The translations under genes were made by a program, and so were the position numbers. This document shows, piece after piece, positions 8,182 through 19,422 of a stretch of 64,000 bases of DNA. The stretch's first letter is position 1; each line of letters starts with the position of its first letter. The stretch comes from Mesorhizobium sp. WSM4904 (GTDB taxonomy: Bacteria > Pseudomonadota > Alphaproteobacteria > Rhizobiales > Rhizobiaceae), in assembly GCF_029674545.1 (NCBI RefSeq), contig NZ_CP121354.1:62001-126000 (forward strand). Direction: 5' to 3'. Under the pieces are notes generated by a model. That model had not been told where the DNA came from, did not search any database, and was given only the letters and a program-made list of their open reading frames with translations.

Positions 8182-8910
8182 TCAATTTGAAAGGATTTGC
8201 CTGGCGCGTTCGAGATCGTCGGGCGTGTCGACGCCGAGCGGCAGCGACCGGACGATCTCGGCATCGATGCGCATGCCGGCTTCAAGCGCCCGCAGCTGCT
8301 CCAGCCGTTCACGGCGCTCCAGCGGCGACGGCTTCAACGCGACGAAGCGTTCGAGCGCCGCGCGCCGATAGGCGTAGAGGCCGACATGGTGATAGAGCGG
8401 GCCTTCCCCCCAAGGCGCCGTGGCGCGCGTGAAATAGAGCGCCCTGAGCCGCGTCGGGGACAGCGGCGAGCCGACGATCTTGACGACGTTCGGATTGGTC
8501 CTTTCCTCGTCGCGGACGATCTCGACGCCGAGCGTGGCGATGTCGACCGACGGGTCGTCGAAGGGCCGCAGCGATGCGCCGATGATTTCAGGGTCGATGG
8601 TCGGCAGATCGCCCTGCACATTGACGATGGTTCCGACCTCTTTCCTCGGGTCAACCGCGGCAAGGGCCTCGAAGATGCGGTCGGAGCCCGATTCGTGGTC
8701 GGCACGCGTCATCACCGCTTCGAAACCGTGCTCCCGGACCGCCGAGGCAACCGCTTCCGTGTCCGTCGCCACGACCACGCGGCCAAGCCCGGCCTCGGCG
8801 CCACGGCGGGCGACATGGACGATCATCGGCGCGCCGGCGATGTCGGCCAGCGGCTTGCCCGGCAGGCGCGTCGAGGCCATGCGGGCGGGGATCAGGATCA
8901 ATGTCGACAT
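8182..8910 (-). CDS. kdsB: 3-deoxy-manno-octulosonate cytidylyltransferase
   Basis: The 242-residue protein starts [20 protein letters not shown], the nucleotide-binding signature of CMP-Kdo synthetase. It also has [28 protein letters not shown] and [14 protein letters not shown], all family hallmarks. It activates Kdo with CTP for lipid A/core assembly in the cytoplasm. The gene is divergent from the cytochrome c gene at 9102 and lies upstream of pheA on the same strand. Confidence 0.97.
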   Translation of the reverse strand: MSTLILIPARMASTRLPGKPLADIAGAPMIVHVARRGAEAGLGRVVVATDTEAVASAVREHGFEAVMTRADHESGSDRIFEALAAVDPRKEVGTIVNVQGDLPTIDPEIIGASLRPFDDPSVDIATLGVEIVRDEERTNPNVVKIVGSPLSPTRLRALYFTRATAPWGEGPLYHHVGLYAYRRAALERFVALKPSPLERRERLEQLRALEAGMRIDAEIVRSLPLGVDTPDDLERARQILSN

Positions 8911-9101
8911 GGGACTTCAGGGCGGCCGGGAAAGCGGATGGAAAGTGGCAAAACGTCTCACTGGAAGCGCCCTTATAGGTGTTGCAACGCCGAAGCAAAA
9001 GACCTAGTTTCCGCGCGATTTGACTGGCCCTCCCGGGCCTTTAGCGATACCGACGGACGGAGTGGACGGGACGGTCCGCCGGAAAAGGGAGCAAGGGGCG
9101 T

Positions 9102-9767
9102 ATGGATTCCAACGAAGTCAACAAGCTGCTCGGCGGATTCCTCGGAACCTGCTTCGTCGTCTTTTCCGTGGGCATCGTTTCCGACGCGCTGTTTGCTTCC
9201 CCCGCGCCCGAGAAGCCCGGCTTCGCCATCGAGGCTCAAGAACCGGCCGAAGGCGGCGGTGCCGCAGCGCCCGCCGCCGAAGCCAAGCCGATCGCCGACC
9301 TGCTCGCCACCGCCAATGCCGAGGCGGGCGCCGCCATCTTCAAGAAGTGCCAGGCCTGCCATTCCGGCGAGAAGGGCGGCCCGAACAAAGTCGGTCCGGA
9401 CCTCTGGGATGTCGTCGACCGGCCCGTCGCCGAGCATGAAGGCTTCGCTTATTCGGCCGGCATGAAGGACTTTTCCAAGGGCGGCGCCGAGAAGTGGACC
9501 TACGACAACCTCAACCACTTCATCACCTCGCCGAAGAAGTTCGTGAAGGGCACGGCGATGGGCTTTGCCGGCCTGCCGAAGGATGAAGACCGCGCCAACG
9601 TGATCGCCTATCTGCGCACGTTGTCGGACAATCCGAAGCCGCTGCCGCAGCCGGGTGCTTCGGCCGAGGCCAAGCCCGCCGAAGGCGCCAAGCCCGCGGA
9701 AGGTGCCGCACCCGCCAAGCCGGCCGAAGGCGCCGCTCCGGCCAAGCCGGCCGCACCCGCTCAATAA
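9102..9767 (+). CDS. Membrane-anchored cytochrome c (CycM-like)
   Basis: The 221-residue protein begins [20 protein letters not shown], an uncleaved N-terminal membrane anchor. One class I cytochrome c domain follows, with the haem motif CQACH (Cys83-Cys86-His87) and a likely distal Met in [19 protein letters not shown]. The C-terminal tail repeats [17 protein letters not shown] units and is probably disordered. CycM-type proteins carry electrons from the bc1 complex to terminal oxidases in rhizobia. It is monocistronic, with a clear terminator 25 bp after the stop. Confidence 0.92.
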   Translation: MDSNEVNKLLGGFLGTCFVVFSVGIVSDALFASPAPEKPGFAIEAQEPAEGGGAAAPAAEAKPIADLLATANAEAGAAIFKKCQACHSGEKGGPNKVGPDLWDVVDRPVAEHEGFAYSAGMKDFSKGGAEKWTYDNLNHFITSPKKFVKGTAMGFAGLPKDEDRANVIAYLRTLSDNPKPLPQPGASAEAKPAEGAKPAEGAAPAKPAEGAAPAKPAAPAQ

Positions 9768-9791
9768 ACAATTTGTCATGAAGACACCTTG

Positions 9792-9822
9792 GAAAAGCCG
9801 GGTTCGTCCCGGCTTTTCTGTT
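9792..9822 (+). terminator. Rho-independent terminator after the cytochrome c gene
   Basis: GAAAAGCCGGG and CCCGGCTTTTC form an 11-bp stem with a 5-nt loop (9792-9818), starting 25 bp downstream of the stop codon. The 3' arm supplies TTTT and is followed by CTGTT. Confidence 0.88.
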
Positions 9823-9901
9823 AGGAAAACCGCATATGCGGCGACAAAAGCCGGCGCTTGCGGTTTTCACCGGCGTCAAATGATCTAGATTGCCGGTGGG
9901 C

Positions 9902-9996
9902 AGAGCAATTCCAGGAAAAGTGGGAACCGGTTTTCCGTCCGGAATTGCGTCGAAACAAAGCGAAGGAGCGGTCGTCGTTTCCGTGAAACGATGAAC
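9902..9996. repeat. Short palindromic repeat, family D copy 2
   Basis: The element contains AGAGCAATTCCAGGAAAAGT, then GGTTTTCCGTCCGGAATTGC, then TCGTTTCCGTGAAACGATGA. It is very similar to 32031-32135, and its middle resembles the reverse complement of 3025-3117. It ends about 30 bp before the start of yejA1, so it may affect that gene's 5' untranslated region. Confidence 0.82.
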
Positions 9997-10024
9997 GCTT
10001 CAGAGCTCGCGACGAGGAGAACGC

Positions 10025-11905
10025 ATGACGGTTGGCCGCTCCCGAACGTTTTTCGCATCGATGCTGGCGGTTGCTTTCGCCGCGAGCCTGCAGGCCAGCT
10101 TCGCCGACGAATGGCACACGACTTCCTCGCTGATCGGCCCCTCCAAATACGGCGACAATTTCCAGCGCTACGACTACGTCAATCCGGATGCTCCAAAGGG
10201 CGGCACCTACAACTCCGTGGTTACCGGCACCTTCGACAGCTTCAATCCCTACATCGTGCAGGGATCGCCAGCCTCCGGCTTCGCGCAGTTCGGCGGCGGC
10301 CTGCTCTACGACACGCTGATGGACCAGGCGACCGATGAGGGCAGCGTCAGCCACCCGCTGGTCGCAGAGGCCTACAAATACCCGTCCGACTATTCGTCGG
10401 CTACTTACCGGCTCAACCCTCAAGCCAAGTGGCATGACGGCCAGCCGATCACCGTCGACGACGTGGTCTGGTCGTTCCAGGTGCTGAAGGCCAACAGCCC
10501 GATGTACAATCGCTATTTCGAGAACGTGACCGAAGCGGTCGCCATATCGGACCGCGAGGTCGAGTTCCATTTCAACCAGAAAGGCAATCGCGAACTGCCC
10601 AAGATCCTCGGCGACCTCGTCGTTTTGCCGAAGCACTGGTGGGAGGGCACCGATGCCAGCGGCAAGAAGCGCGACATCACAAGGCCGACGCTCGAACCGC
10701 CGCTCGGCTCCGGCGCCTACAGAATAGCCAGCTTCAAGCCGGGCTCGGAGATCGTCTGGCAGCGCGTGACCGACTATTGGGGCGCCAAGCTGCCGGTGAA
10801 GATCGGCCGCGAGAATTTCGATACCCAGCGCTTCACCTATATCCTGGACGACAATGCCGCCTGGCAAGCCTTCAGCAAGGGCGGGCTCGACGACATCAAG
10901 CCGGAAAACAGTTCGCGGCGTTGGGCGACGGCTTACAACTTTCCGGCGGTGAACGCCGGCGACGTGATCAAAAAGGAATTCAAAACCACCTCGCCCGAGC
11001 CGATGCAGGCTTTCGTGCTCAATCAGCGGCGGCCGCTGTTCCAGGACCGGCTGGTGCGCGCCGCGCTGACCTATCCGTTCGACTTCGAAACGATGAACCG
11101 CACGCTGTTCTACAATTCGAACACGCGCACCCACAGCTATTTCGAGGGCACGGAGCTGGCGTCGAGCGGGCTGCCGCAAGGCAAGGAACTCGAAATCCTG
11201 GAGAAGTATCGCGACAAGCTGCCGCCGGAGCTGTTCACGCAGGAATTCAAGCTGCCGGTCTACGATTCACCGCAAGCGGAGCGGAAGAATCTGAAGCAGG
11301 CGGTCGACCTTTTTGCAAAGGCAGGCTGGGTCATCAAGGGCGGCAAGATGGTGAATGCCAAGACCGGCCAGCCCTTCAAGTTCGAGATACTCGGCTCGAA
11401 CGACACCGACCAGGTCATCGCCAGTCCGTGGATCGCAAACCTGCGCAAGATCGGCGTCGATGCCACGCTGCGCATCATCGACCAGACGCAATACATCAAC
11501 CGCGTCAACAATTTCGACTACGACGTCGTCACCAGCATACTCCAGCAATCGGAATCGCCTGGCAACGAGCAGCGCGATTTCTGGAGCTCGAAGGCGGCGG
11601 ACACGCCGGGATCGCGCAACTATTCCGGCATCAAGAACCCGGTGGTCGACGCGCTCGTCGACCGCATCATCTTCGCCACCGACCGCGACGATCTCGTCGC
11701 CACCACCCATGCGCTCGATCGGGTGCTGTTGTGGAACTACTATGTCGTGCCGCAATACTACCGCGCGGTGGTTTGGCTCGCCTATTGGAACAAGTTCGGC
11801 ATGCCGGAAAAGCAGCCCAGCTACCGTGGCGCCGACATCGATTCCTGGTGGGTCGACACAGCGAAGGAGAAGGCGCTGGCCGCCAAGTACAAGGGGCTCA
11901 ATTGA
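10025..11905 (+). CDS. yejA1: Peptide ABC transporter substrate-binding protein, YejA-like (first copy)
   Basis: The 626-residue family-5 solute-binding protein has a signal peptide MTVGRSRTFFASMLAVAFAA ending near ASFADEW. Typical SBP_bac_5 features are ATYRLNPQAKWHDGQPITVDDVVWSF, cut here as RLNPQAKWHDGQPIT, and LGSGAYRIASFKPG. Its length matches YejA rather than shorter DppA/OppA. It binds extracytoplasmic peptides for import by YejBEF; in Sinorhizobium this importer contributes to tolerance of host NCR peptides. The stop overlaps the next start (TGATG), so the two binding proteins are translationally coupled. Confidence 0.93.
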   Translation: MTVGRSRTFFASMLAVAFAASLQASFADEWHTTSSLIGPSKYGDNFQRYDYVNPDAPKGGTYNSVVTGTFDSFNPYIVQGSPASGFAQFGGGLLYDTLMDQATDEGSVSHPLVAEAYKYPSDYSSATYRLNPQAKWHDGQPITVDDVVWSFQVLKANSPMYNRYFENVTEAVAISDREVEFHFNQKGNRELPKILGDLVVLPKHWWEGTDASGKKRDITRPTLEPPLGSGAYRIASFKPGSEIVWQRVTDYWGAKLPVKIGRENFDTQRFTYILDDNAAWQAFSKGGLDDIKPENSSRRWATAYNFPAVNAGDVIKKEFKTTSPEPMQAFVLNQRRPLFQDRLVRAALTYPFDFETMNRTLFYNSNTRTHSYFEGTELASSGLPQGKELEILEKYRDKLPPELFTQEFKLPVYDSPQAERKNLKQAVDLFAKAGWVIKGGKMVNAKTGQPFKFEILGSNDTDQVIASPWIANLRKIGVDATLRIIDQTQYINRVNNFDYDVVTSILQQSESPGNEQRDFWSSKAADTPGSRNYSGIKNPVVDALVDRIIFATDRDDLVATTHALDRVLLWNYYVVPQYYRAVVWLAYWNKFGMPEKQPSYRGADIDSWWVDTAKEKALAAKYKGLN

Positions 11906-13782
11906 TGAGGCGGCAGACAATGCTTCCTCGTCGCGACTTCCTGGCGCTCGGCGCTGCAACGGCGGCCAGGGCACTGCTTCCCGGCCGCGCCTTTGCCGCC
12001 ATTCCGACGGGCGTGAAGGTGCATGGCCTGTCGGCTTTCGGCGATCTCAAATACAAGCCCGACTTCACGCATTTCGACTATGTCAATCCGGGCGCCCCAA
12101 AGGGCGGCCAGATGAATTTCGCACCACCGAACGCAACTCTGAATCAAAGCTTTCTAACCTTCAACACCCTGAATTCCCTGGTGTTGAAGGGAGATTCACC
12201 GCCGCGCACCGAACTCTGTTTCGACTCGCTGATGACAAGCGCGCTCGATGAGCCGGATGCCGTCTACGGTCTGCTTGCGGAGTCCGTTACCTTGTCGCAA
12301 GACCGCAACGGCTTCCGCTTCGCCCTAAGACCGCAAGCGAGATTCCACGATGGCACGCCTCTGACCGCCGACGACGTCGCCTTCGCTTTGAAGCTGTACA
12401 AGGACCAAGGCCATCCAAACCTGTCCAAGGCGCTGCGCTATATGACGGAGGCGGTTGCCATCGATGCCGTCACCCTCAACCTCACCTTCAACGGCGAACA
12501 ATCCGCGCAGAACATTCTTGCGGTCGTGGTGATGCCGATCGTGTCCAAGGCCTTTTACACGGCCAATGAGTTCGATGCCTCGACGATGACGCCGCCGCTC
12601 GGTTCCGGACCATACAAGATAGGACGCGTCGTGGCAGGACAGACCGTCGAGTATGAGCGCGTCGCCGACTATTGGGGCCGCGATCTCCCCGTGAACCGTG
12701 GTGTTAACAATTTCGATCGCATTCGTATCGACTTCTATCTCGACCGCCAGGCCGCATTTGAGGCCTTCAAGAAGGGCGACACCCATTTCCGCGAGGAATT
12801 TACCTCGCGGGTGTGGGCAACCGGCTATGACTTTCCGGCGCTTAAGGAGAGCAAGGTCGTCAAACGGGAATTTCCCGGCGAGAAATCGCCGGATATGCAG
12901 GCCGTCGCGCTGAATCAGCGTCGCGCGCAATTCCGTGATGTGCGCGTAAGGCAAGCGATCGCCAACTGCTTCGATTTCGAATGGACCAAGCGCGTCCTGT
13001 TTTTTGGCTCTTACGAGCGTTCGCAATCGAATTTCGAACGCTCGGACTACAAGGCCGAAGGACTGCCATCTCCCCAGGAACTGGCCCTGCTGGAGCCTTT
13101 TCGGGCCGAATTGCCGCCAGAGACGTTCGGCGAGCCGGTGATGCAGCCCGTATCCGACGGTTCGGGTCGCGACCGCAAGCTGATGGGCAAGGCTTCAAGA
13201 CTGCTTGCCGAAGCCGGCTGGAAGCGAACAGGCGATTTCGTCGTCAATGAAAAGGGGGAGCGGCTGCGCGTGGAAATGCTCGCCGAGGACGATGGCATCG
13301 TCCGTCTCTTCACCAAATGGTTTGAGAATATGAAGGCGATTGGGATCGACGCGTCCATCCGGCAAGTCGATTCGACGCAGTATGAACAGCGGCAGAGCGA
13401 TTTCGACTTCGATTTCAACCTGCTCCATTGGTCGATAGGGGCAACGCCCACTGCCGACGGGCTGGAGATGCTCTACGACTCGCGAATGGCGAAAATCCCG
13501 GGGCAGCGCAACTATCCAGGCACCGAGAGCCGGGCCATCGACGCGCTGATCGTGGCAGCGGGCAAGGCCGGCAATCGGGCAGAGCTCGTTACGGTGCTCC
13601 GAGCGCTCGACCGGGTCTTGCGCGCGCGGCTAGACTGGATTCCAACATATTATCTCGCGAATCACCGCGTCGCCTATTGGGACATGTTCGGCTTTCCAGA
13701 GCAGAAACCCGATTTCGGCTTTCCGGTCGAGACGACGTGGTGGATCGACAAGGAGAAGGCGGCAAAGATTGGCAAAGGGTGA
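11905..13782 (+). CDS. yejA2: Peptide ABC transporter substrate-binding protein, YejA-like (second copy)
   Basis: The 625-residue protein starts MRRQTMLPRRDFLALGAATA, a twin-arginine-like signal ending near GRAFAAIP; the first copy instead has an ordinary Sec signal. The mature part parallels YejA1 (FDYVNPGAPKGGQMNF, RFHDGTPLTADDVAFALK, LGSGPYKIGRVVAGQTVEYE). The ATG overlaps the stop of the previous gene by one base. The base composition is somewhat less GC-biased than in yejA1, with more A/T third positions. Two tandem YejA genes match the rhizobial yejA1A2BEF layout as I know it. Confidence 0.93.
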   Translation: MRRQTMLPRRDFLALGAATAARALLPGRAFAAIPTGVKVHGLSAFGDLKYKPDFTHFDYVNPGAPKGGQMNFAPPNATLNQSFLTFNTLNSLVLKGDSPPRTELCFDSLMTSALDEPDAVYGLLAESVTLSQDRNGFRFALRPQARFHDGTPLTADDVAFALKLYKDQGHPNLSKALRYMTEAVAIDAVTLNLTFNGEQSAQNILAVVVMPIVSKAFYTANEFDASTMTPPLGSGPYKIGRVVAGQTVEYERVADYWGRDLPVNRGVNNFDRIRIDFYLDRQAAFEAFKKGDTHFREEFTSRVWATGYDFPALKESKVVKREFPGEKSPDMQAVALNQRRAQFRDVRVRQAIANCFDFEWTKRVLFFGSYERSQSNFERSDYKAEGLPSPQELALLEPFRAELPPETFGEPVMQPVSDGSGRDRKLMGKASRLLAEAGWKRTGDFVVNEKGERLRVEMLAEDDGIVRLFTKWFENMKAIGIDASIRQVDSTQYEQRQSDFDFDFNLLHWSIGATPTADGLEMLYDSRMAKIPGQRNYPGTESRAIDALIVAAGKAGNRAELVTVLRALDRVLRARLDWIPTYYLANHRVAYWDMFGFPEQKPDFGFPVETTWWIDKEKAAKIGKG

Positions 13783-13797
13783 CTTTCTTGCGGACGT

Positions 13798-13982
13798 CGG
13801 CGCCGCCCCTCACCTGCCTGCCGGCATCCTCTCCCCGTGTAGGGACGGGGAGAGGGGGGCTTTCGTCGGCGGTTTCGCCAATCACGAGCATCGCAATAAG
13901 AGCGCCGAGATTGCGGCCAGCCCATTTCTCCCCGTCACTATACGGGGAGAAATGTCCGGCAGGACAATGAGGGGCGGCGCCG
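13798..13982. repeat. Intergenic palindromic repeat, family B copy 1
   Basis: The left arm GGCGCCGCCCCTCACCTGCC with CTCTCCCCGTGTAGGGACGG pairs with the right arm TCTCCCCGTCACTATACGGG and GGACAATGAGGGGCGGCGCC. The spacer has CGGCGGTTTCGCCAATC. It lies between the binding-protein genes and the permease genes of the yej operon. Confidence 0.9.
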
Positions 13983-14061
13983 GCGTCTACAATTGGTCTG
14001 AAGCGATTGCCTTGGGATCACCCACAGACACAGCGGTTCTCCCGAAGGAGGATAATTTCTG

Positions 14062-15156
14062 ATGGGCGCCTATATCCTGCGCCGCATCCTTTTGATGATC
14101 CCGACGCTGTTCGGCATCATGGCGATCTCCTTCGCCGTCATCCAGTTCGCGCCGGGCGGCCCGGTCGAGCAGGTCATCGCCAAGCTCACCAACCAGGGCG
14201 GCGCCGATCGTCTCGGCGGCGGCGGTGGCGATGCCGGCGCCACCAATCTCGATGTCGCCGGCGATGTCAGCTCGAAATATCGCGGCGCGCAGGGGCTGGA
14301 CCCCGAATTCATCAAGAAGCTCGAAAAGCAGTTCGGCTTCGACAAGCCGCCGCTCGAACGCTTCGGCATGATGCTGTGGAACTATGCCCGCTTCGATTTC
14401 GGCGACAGCTATTTCCGCGACATCTCGGTGCTCGACCTGATCCTGGAAAAGATGCCGGTGTCGATCTCGATCGGGCTGTGGATCACGCTTCTGTCCTACC
14501 TGATCTCGATCCCGCTCGGCATCCGCAAGGCGGTGCAGGACGGCTCGACCTTCGACGTCTGGACGAGCGGCGTGGTGATCGTCGGCTACGCCATCCCCGG
14601 CTTCCTGTTCGGCATTCTCCTGATGGTGCTTTTCGCCGGCGGCTCGGTCTGGGACTGGTTCCCGCTGCGCGGCATCGTTTCCGACAATTGGGACCAGTTG
14701 TCCTGGCCGGACAAGATCCTCGACTATTTCTGGCACATGACGCTGCCGCTGACGGCGCTGGTGCTGTCGGCCTTCGCCACGACGACGCTTCTGACCAAGA
14801 ACTCCTTCCTCGAGGAGATCCGCAAGCAATATGTGGTGACGGCGCGGGCCAAGGGCCTGTCGGAGCGCAAGGTGCTCTACGGCCACGTCTTCCGCAACGC
14901 CATGCTGATCGTCATCGCCGGCTTTCCCGGCGCCTTCATCTCGGCCTTCTTCACCGGCTCGCTGCTGATCGAGAACATCTTCTCGCTCGACGGCCTCGGC
15001 CTGCTCGGCTTCAAGTCGGTGATCGACCGCGACTATCCGGTCGTCTTTGCCAATCTCTACATCTTCTCGCTGCTCGGCCTGTTCGTCGGCCTGCTGTCGG
15101 ACCTGATCTACACCTGGGTCGATCCGCGCATCGATTTCGAGCGGAGAGACGTCTGA
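14062..15156 (+). CDS. yejB: Peptide ABC transporter permease YejB
   Basis: The 364-residue inner-membrane permease starts [20 protein letters not shown], typical of YejB/DppB-type subunits. A YejB-specific long periplasmic insertion (Gly/Asp-rich around [19 protein letters not shown]) follows the first helix. The EAA-type loop is [20 protein letters not shown]. Together with YejE it forms the membrane channel. GAAGGAGGATAATTTCTGATG gives a strong ribosome site (AAGGAGG) for this start. The gene overlaps yejE by one base (TGATG). Confidence 0.95.
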   Translation: MGAYILRRILLMIPTLFGIMAISFAVIQFAPGGPVEQVIAKLTNQGGADRLGGGGGDAGATNLDVAGDVSSKYRGAQGLDPEFIKKLEKQFGFDKPPLERFGMMLWNYARFDFGDSYFRDISVLDLILEKMPVSISIGLWITLLSYLISIPLGIRKAVQDGSTFDVWTSGVVIVGYAIPGFLFGILLMVLFAGGSVWDWFPLRGIVSDNWDQLSWPDKILDYFWHMTLPLTALVLSAFATTTLLTKNSFLEEIRKQYVVTARAKGLSERKVLYGHVFRNAMLIVIAGFPGAFISAFFTGSLLIENIFSLDGLGLLGFKSVIDRDYPVVFANLYIFSLLGLFVGLLSDLIYTWVDPRIDFERRDV

Positions 15157-16291
15157 TGGCGGCAGTCTCGGCCGAAACCAAGCCGGCTCGTGCCGCCCGG
15201 CCGTGGTTGTCGCCGCTCAACCAGCGGCGGTTGCAGAACTTCAAGGCGAACCGGCGCGGCTACTGGTCGCTGTGGATCTTCCTGTTGCTGTTCGTGCTGT
15301 CGCTGTTTTCCGAGCTGATCGCCAACGACAAGCCGATCATCGCCTCCTACAAGGGCGAGATCCTGTTCCCGGTGCTGGTCGCCTATCCGGAAGAGAAGTT
15401 CGGCGGCTTCTATGCCGTCACCGACTATCGCGATCCGGTCATCCAGGACGAGATCAATGCCAATGGCTGGATGATCTGGCCGCCGGTCCGCTATTCCTAC
15501 CAGACGGTCAACAACGCCATCCCCGAGGCGGCGCCCGCCAAGCCGTCCTGGCTCTATGACAAGAAGGCGCGCTGCAGCCAGTATCCGCAAGGCGAGGCCG
15601 ATCCCAACTGCGTCGTCGGCAACTGGAACTGGCTCGGCACCGACGACCAGGCGCGCGACGTGCTGGCGCGCGTGCTTTACGGCTTCCGCATCTCTGTGCT
15701 GTTCGGGCTCATCCTGACGCTCGGCTCATCACTGATCGGCGTCGCGGCGGGCGCGGTGCAGGGCTATTTCGGCGGCTGGACGGACCTTCTGTTCCAGCGC
15801 TTCATCGAGATCTGGTCGGCGATCCCGGTGCTCTATCTGCTGCTCATCGTCTCCGCGATCCTGCCGCCCGGTTTCTTCATCCTGCTCGGTCTGATGCTTT
15901 TGTTCTCCTGGGTGGCGCTGGTCGGCGTGGTGCGCGCCGAATTCCTGCGCGCGCGCAACTTCGAATATGTCAACGCGGCGCGCGCGCTCGGCGTACCCAA
16001 CCTCACCATCATGTTCCGCCACCTCCTGCCCAACGCCATGGTGGCGACGCTGACCTTCCTGCCCTTCCTGCTCAGTGGCTCGATCTCGACGCTGACCTCG
16101 CTCGACTATCTCGGCTTCGGCCTGCCGCCCGGCTCCGCCTCGCTCGGCGAGCTGCTGAAACAGGCGCAGCGCAATCTCAACGCGCCATGGCTCGGCATCT
16201 CCGGCTTCATCGTGATCTCGCTGATGCTGTCGCTGCTGGTCTTCATCGGCGAGGCGACGCGCGACGCCTTCGATCCGCGCAAGACGTTCAA

Positions 16292-16295
<4 letters not shown>
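15156..16295 (+). CDS. yejE: Peptide ABC transporter permease YejE
   Basis: The 379-residue permease starts [20 protein letters not shown]. The first helix WSLWIFLLLFVLSLFSELIA precedes a long periplasmic region (about residues 55-150) characteristic of YejE; the core transmembrane domain with the EAA loop EFLRARNFEYVNAARALGVP follows. It is the second channel subunit. The start overlaps the yejB stop and the stop overlaps the yejF start (ATGA), so the three genes are tightly coupled. Confidence 0.95.
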
Positions 16296-17920
<1,625 letters not shown>

Positions 17921-17957
17921 GCTGACCACGCCGAAATACAGGGAAGACACTCCGCGA

Positions 17958-18899
17958 ATGGAAAAAGGCAAAGTCCTGCTTGCCCTCACCGGCTTTCACC
18001 CGCAGCGCTGGCGCGAACTGCTCGCGGCCGAGCGTGATGTGGTGCTGGAGCCCGACGGTCCCAGCGATCCCTCGATCGCCTATGCGGTGGTGTGGAAGCA
18101 GAAACCCAACCTCTTGTCGTCGCTGCCCAATCTGCGCGCCATCTTCTCGATCGGCGCCGGCGTCGATCACATCTTCGCCGATCCAGGCCTGCCCGACGTG
18201 CCGATCGTCAGGATCGTCGCCGACAATCTCACGCAATACATGACCGAATATGTCGTTTGGCGTGTGCTCGATCACCATCGCCAGGGCATGCTCTACCGCA
18301 CGCAGCAGCAGAAGAAGATCTGGCACGAGCCGCCGCAGCGGCCGGCCGGCGACATCTCCGTCGGCATCATGGGGCTCGGCCATCTCGGCCGCGCCTCGGC
18401 CTCGGTGCTGCTCTCGCTCGGCTTCGCCGTCAACGGCTGGTCGCGCAGCGAGCGCCCGATGCAGGGCGTTTCGACCTATTCCGGCGAGGCGGGGCTGATC
18501 CCGTTCCTCAACGCCACCGACATCCTGGTGGTGCTACTGCCACTGACGCCGCGCACCCACGGCATCGTCAACTACGGCGTGCTGAAGGAATTGCGCAGGC
18601 GCAACGGCCTCGGCGGCGCGGTGCTGATCAACGCCGGGCGCGGGCGGCTGCAGAAGGATGCCGACATCCTGCGCGCGCTGGACGACGGGACGCTGAAGGA
18701 AGCGAGCCTCGACGTGTTCGAAGTCGAGCCGCTGCCGAAGACAAGCCCGCTGTGGAGCCATCCGAAGGTGTTCGTGACGCCGCATGCGGCGGCGACCTCG
18801 GATCCCGCCCATCTGGTGCCGATCATGCTTAGGCAGATGGCGGCCTTCGAGCGCGGCGAAAAGCTCGAGAACCTAGTCGACCGCGAAGCGGGCTACTGA
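17958..18899 (+). CDS. Glyoxylate/hydroxypyruvate reductase A-like D-2-hydroxyacid dehydrogenase
   Basis: The 313-residue NAD(P)-dependent dehydrogenase has the Rossmann motif VGIMGLGHLGRASASVL, the catalytic Arg context LINAGRGRLQKD, the Glu context LDVFEVEPLP and the catalytic His in VFVTPHAAATSDP. This layout and length fit GhrA, which reduces glyoxylate and hydroxypyruvate with NADPH. The gene starts 38 bp after yejF and just beyond the hairpin. Its 3' end overlaps the convergent lipoprotein gene by 7 bp. Substrate is inferred from family only. Confidence 0.88.
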   Translation: MEKGKVLLALTGFHPQRWRELLAAERDVVLEPDGPSDPSIAYAVVWKQKPNLLSSLPNLRAIFSIGAGVDHIFADPGLPDVPIVRIVADNLTQYMTEYVVWRVLDHHRQGMLYRTQQQKKIWHEPPQRPAGDISVGIMGLGHLGRASASVLLSLGFAVNGWSRSERPMQGVSTYSGEAGLIPFLNATDILVVLLPLTPRTHGIVNYGVLKELRRRNGLGGAVLINAGRGRLQKDADILRALDDGTLKEASLDVFEVEPLPKTSPLWSHPKVFVTPHAAATSDPAHLVPIMLRQMAAFERGEKLENLVDREAGY

Positions 18900-19279
18900 G
18901 CCGGCGAAGTCGGCTTCGAGGCCGGCAGCGCGAACTTGTCCTTCTTCTTCGGCTTGCCGCAGTCGCGGCGGTCGATCGAGCGGCTCATGGCGTCGATCTC
19001 GCCGCTCGCCTTGTCGCTGTCGCGCTTCGCCTTGGAGCGCATGTCCGGCATGAACGGGCCGAAACCCATCGCCGGGTTGGAGAAGTTCGGCTTGGCAGTG
19101 ATCGGCAGATTGTATTGCTGCGCCACCTGATTGCGCTGCGCCACCAATTGGTCGCAAGGCACATCGTCATATCGCAGCGAGGACTGCACGGCCTCGTCCT
19201 GGCGTTCGGCCATCGAGGTGCCCCCGACGCAGCCCGCCACCATCAGGCAAGACGCCAACGCAACCATGTTCCAGCGCAT
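18893..19279 (-). CDS. Small lipoprotein, function unknown
   Basis: The 128-residue protein has a lipoprotein signal MRWNMVALASCLMVAGCVGG with the lipobox VAGC. The mature part contains PCDQLVAQRNQVAQQYNLP and two further cysteines, with a Lys/Ser/Pro-rich tail (GKPKKKDKFALPASKP). I recognise no domain. It looks like a short periplasmic lipoprotein family restricted to rhizobia and relatives. It converges on and overlaps the GhrA-like gene by 7 bp. Confidence 0.75.
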   Translation of the reverse strand: MRWNMVALASCLMVAGCVGGTSMAERQDEAVQSSLRYDDVPCDQLVAQRNQVAQQYNLPITAKPNFSNPAMGFGPFMPDMRSKAKRDSDKASGEIDAMSRSIDRRDCGKPKKKDKFALPASKPTSPAQ

Positions 19280-19322
19280 GGGTTCCCTCCGTGCAGTATC
19301 CGCCCGGTATCACCCCGACACG

Positions 19323-19364
19323 CGATTCGGGCTTTTTCGCGGGCAGCGATTCGGGCTTTCTTCG
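19323..19364. repeat. Short direct repeat upstream of the lipoprotein gene
   Basis: CGATTCGGGCTTTTTCG (19323-19339) is repeated as CGATTCGGGCTTTCTTCG (19347-19364), 24 bp apart, in the gap between two leftward genes. Its role is unknown; it could lie in the promoter of the lipoprotein gene. Confidence 0.6.
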
Positions 19365-19422
19365 TAGCACAGGATCAATACGAAGGTCGGCGGGACAGCA
19401 CCCCGCAGCGTTGAGGATCCTT

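Noticed and set aside
10639..11904. A long in-frame N-terminal extension of yejA2 running through yejA1
   Set aside because: It is yejA1 read in another frame; the real yejA2 begins at 11905 with an overlapping ATG and a twin-arginine-like signal peptide.
13803..13975. Short frames within palindromic repeats (for example at 13769-14062 and 30748-31086)
   Set aside because: They are translations of repeat DNA with no ribosome sites and no similarity to known proteins.
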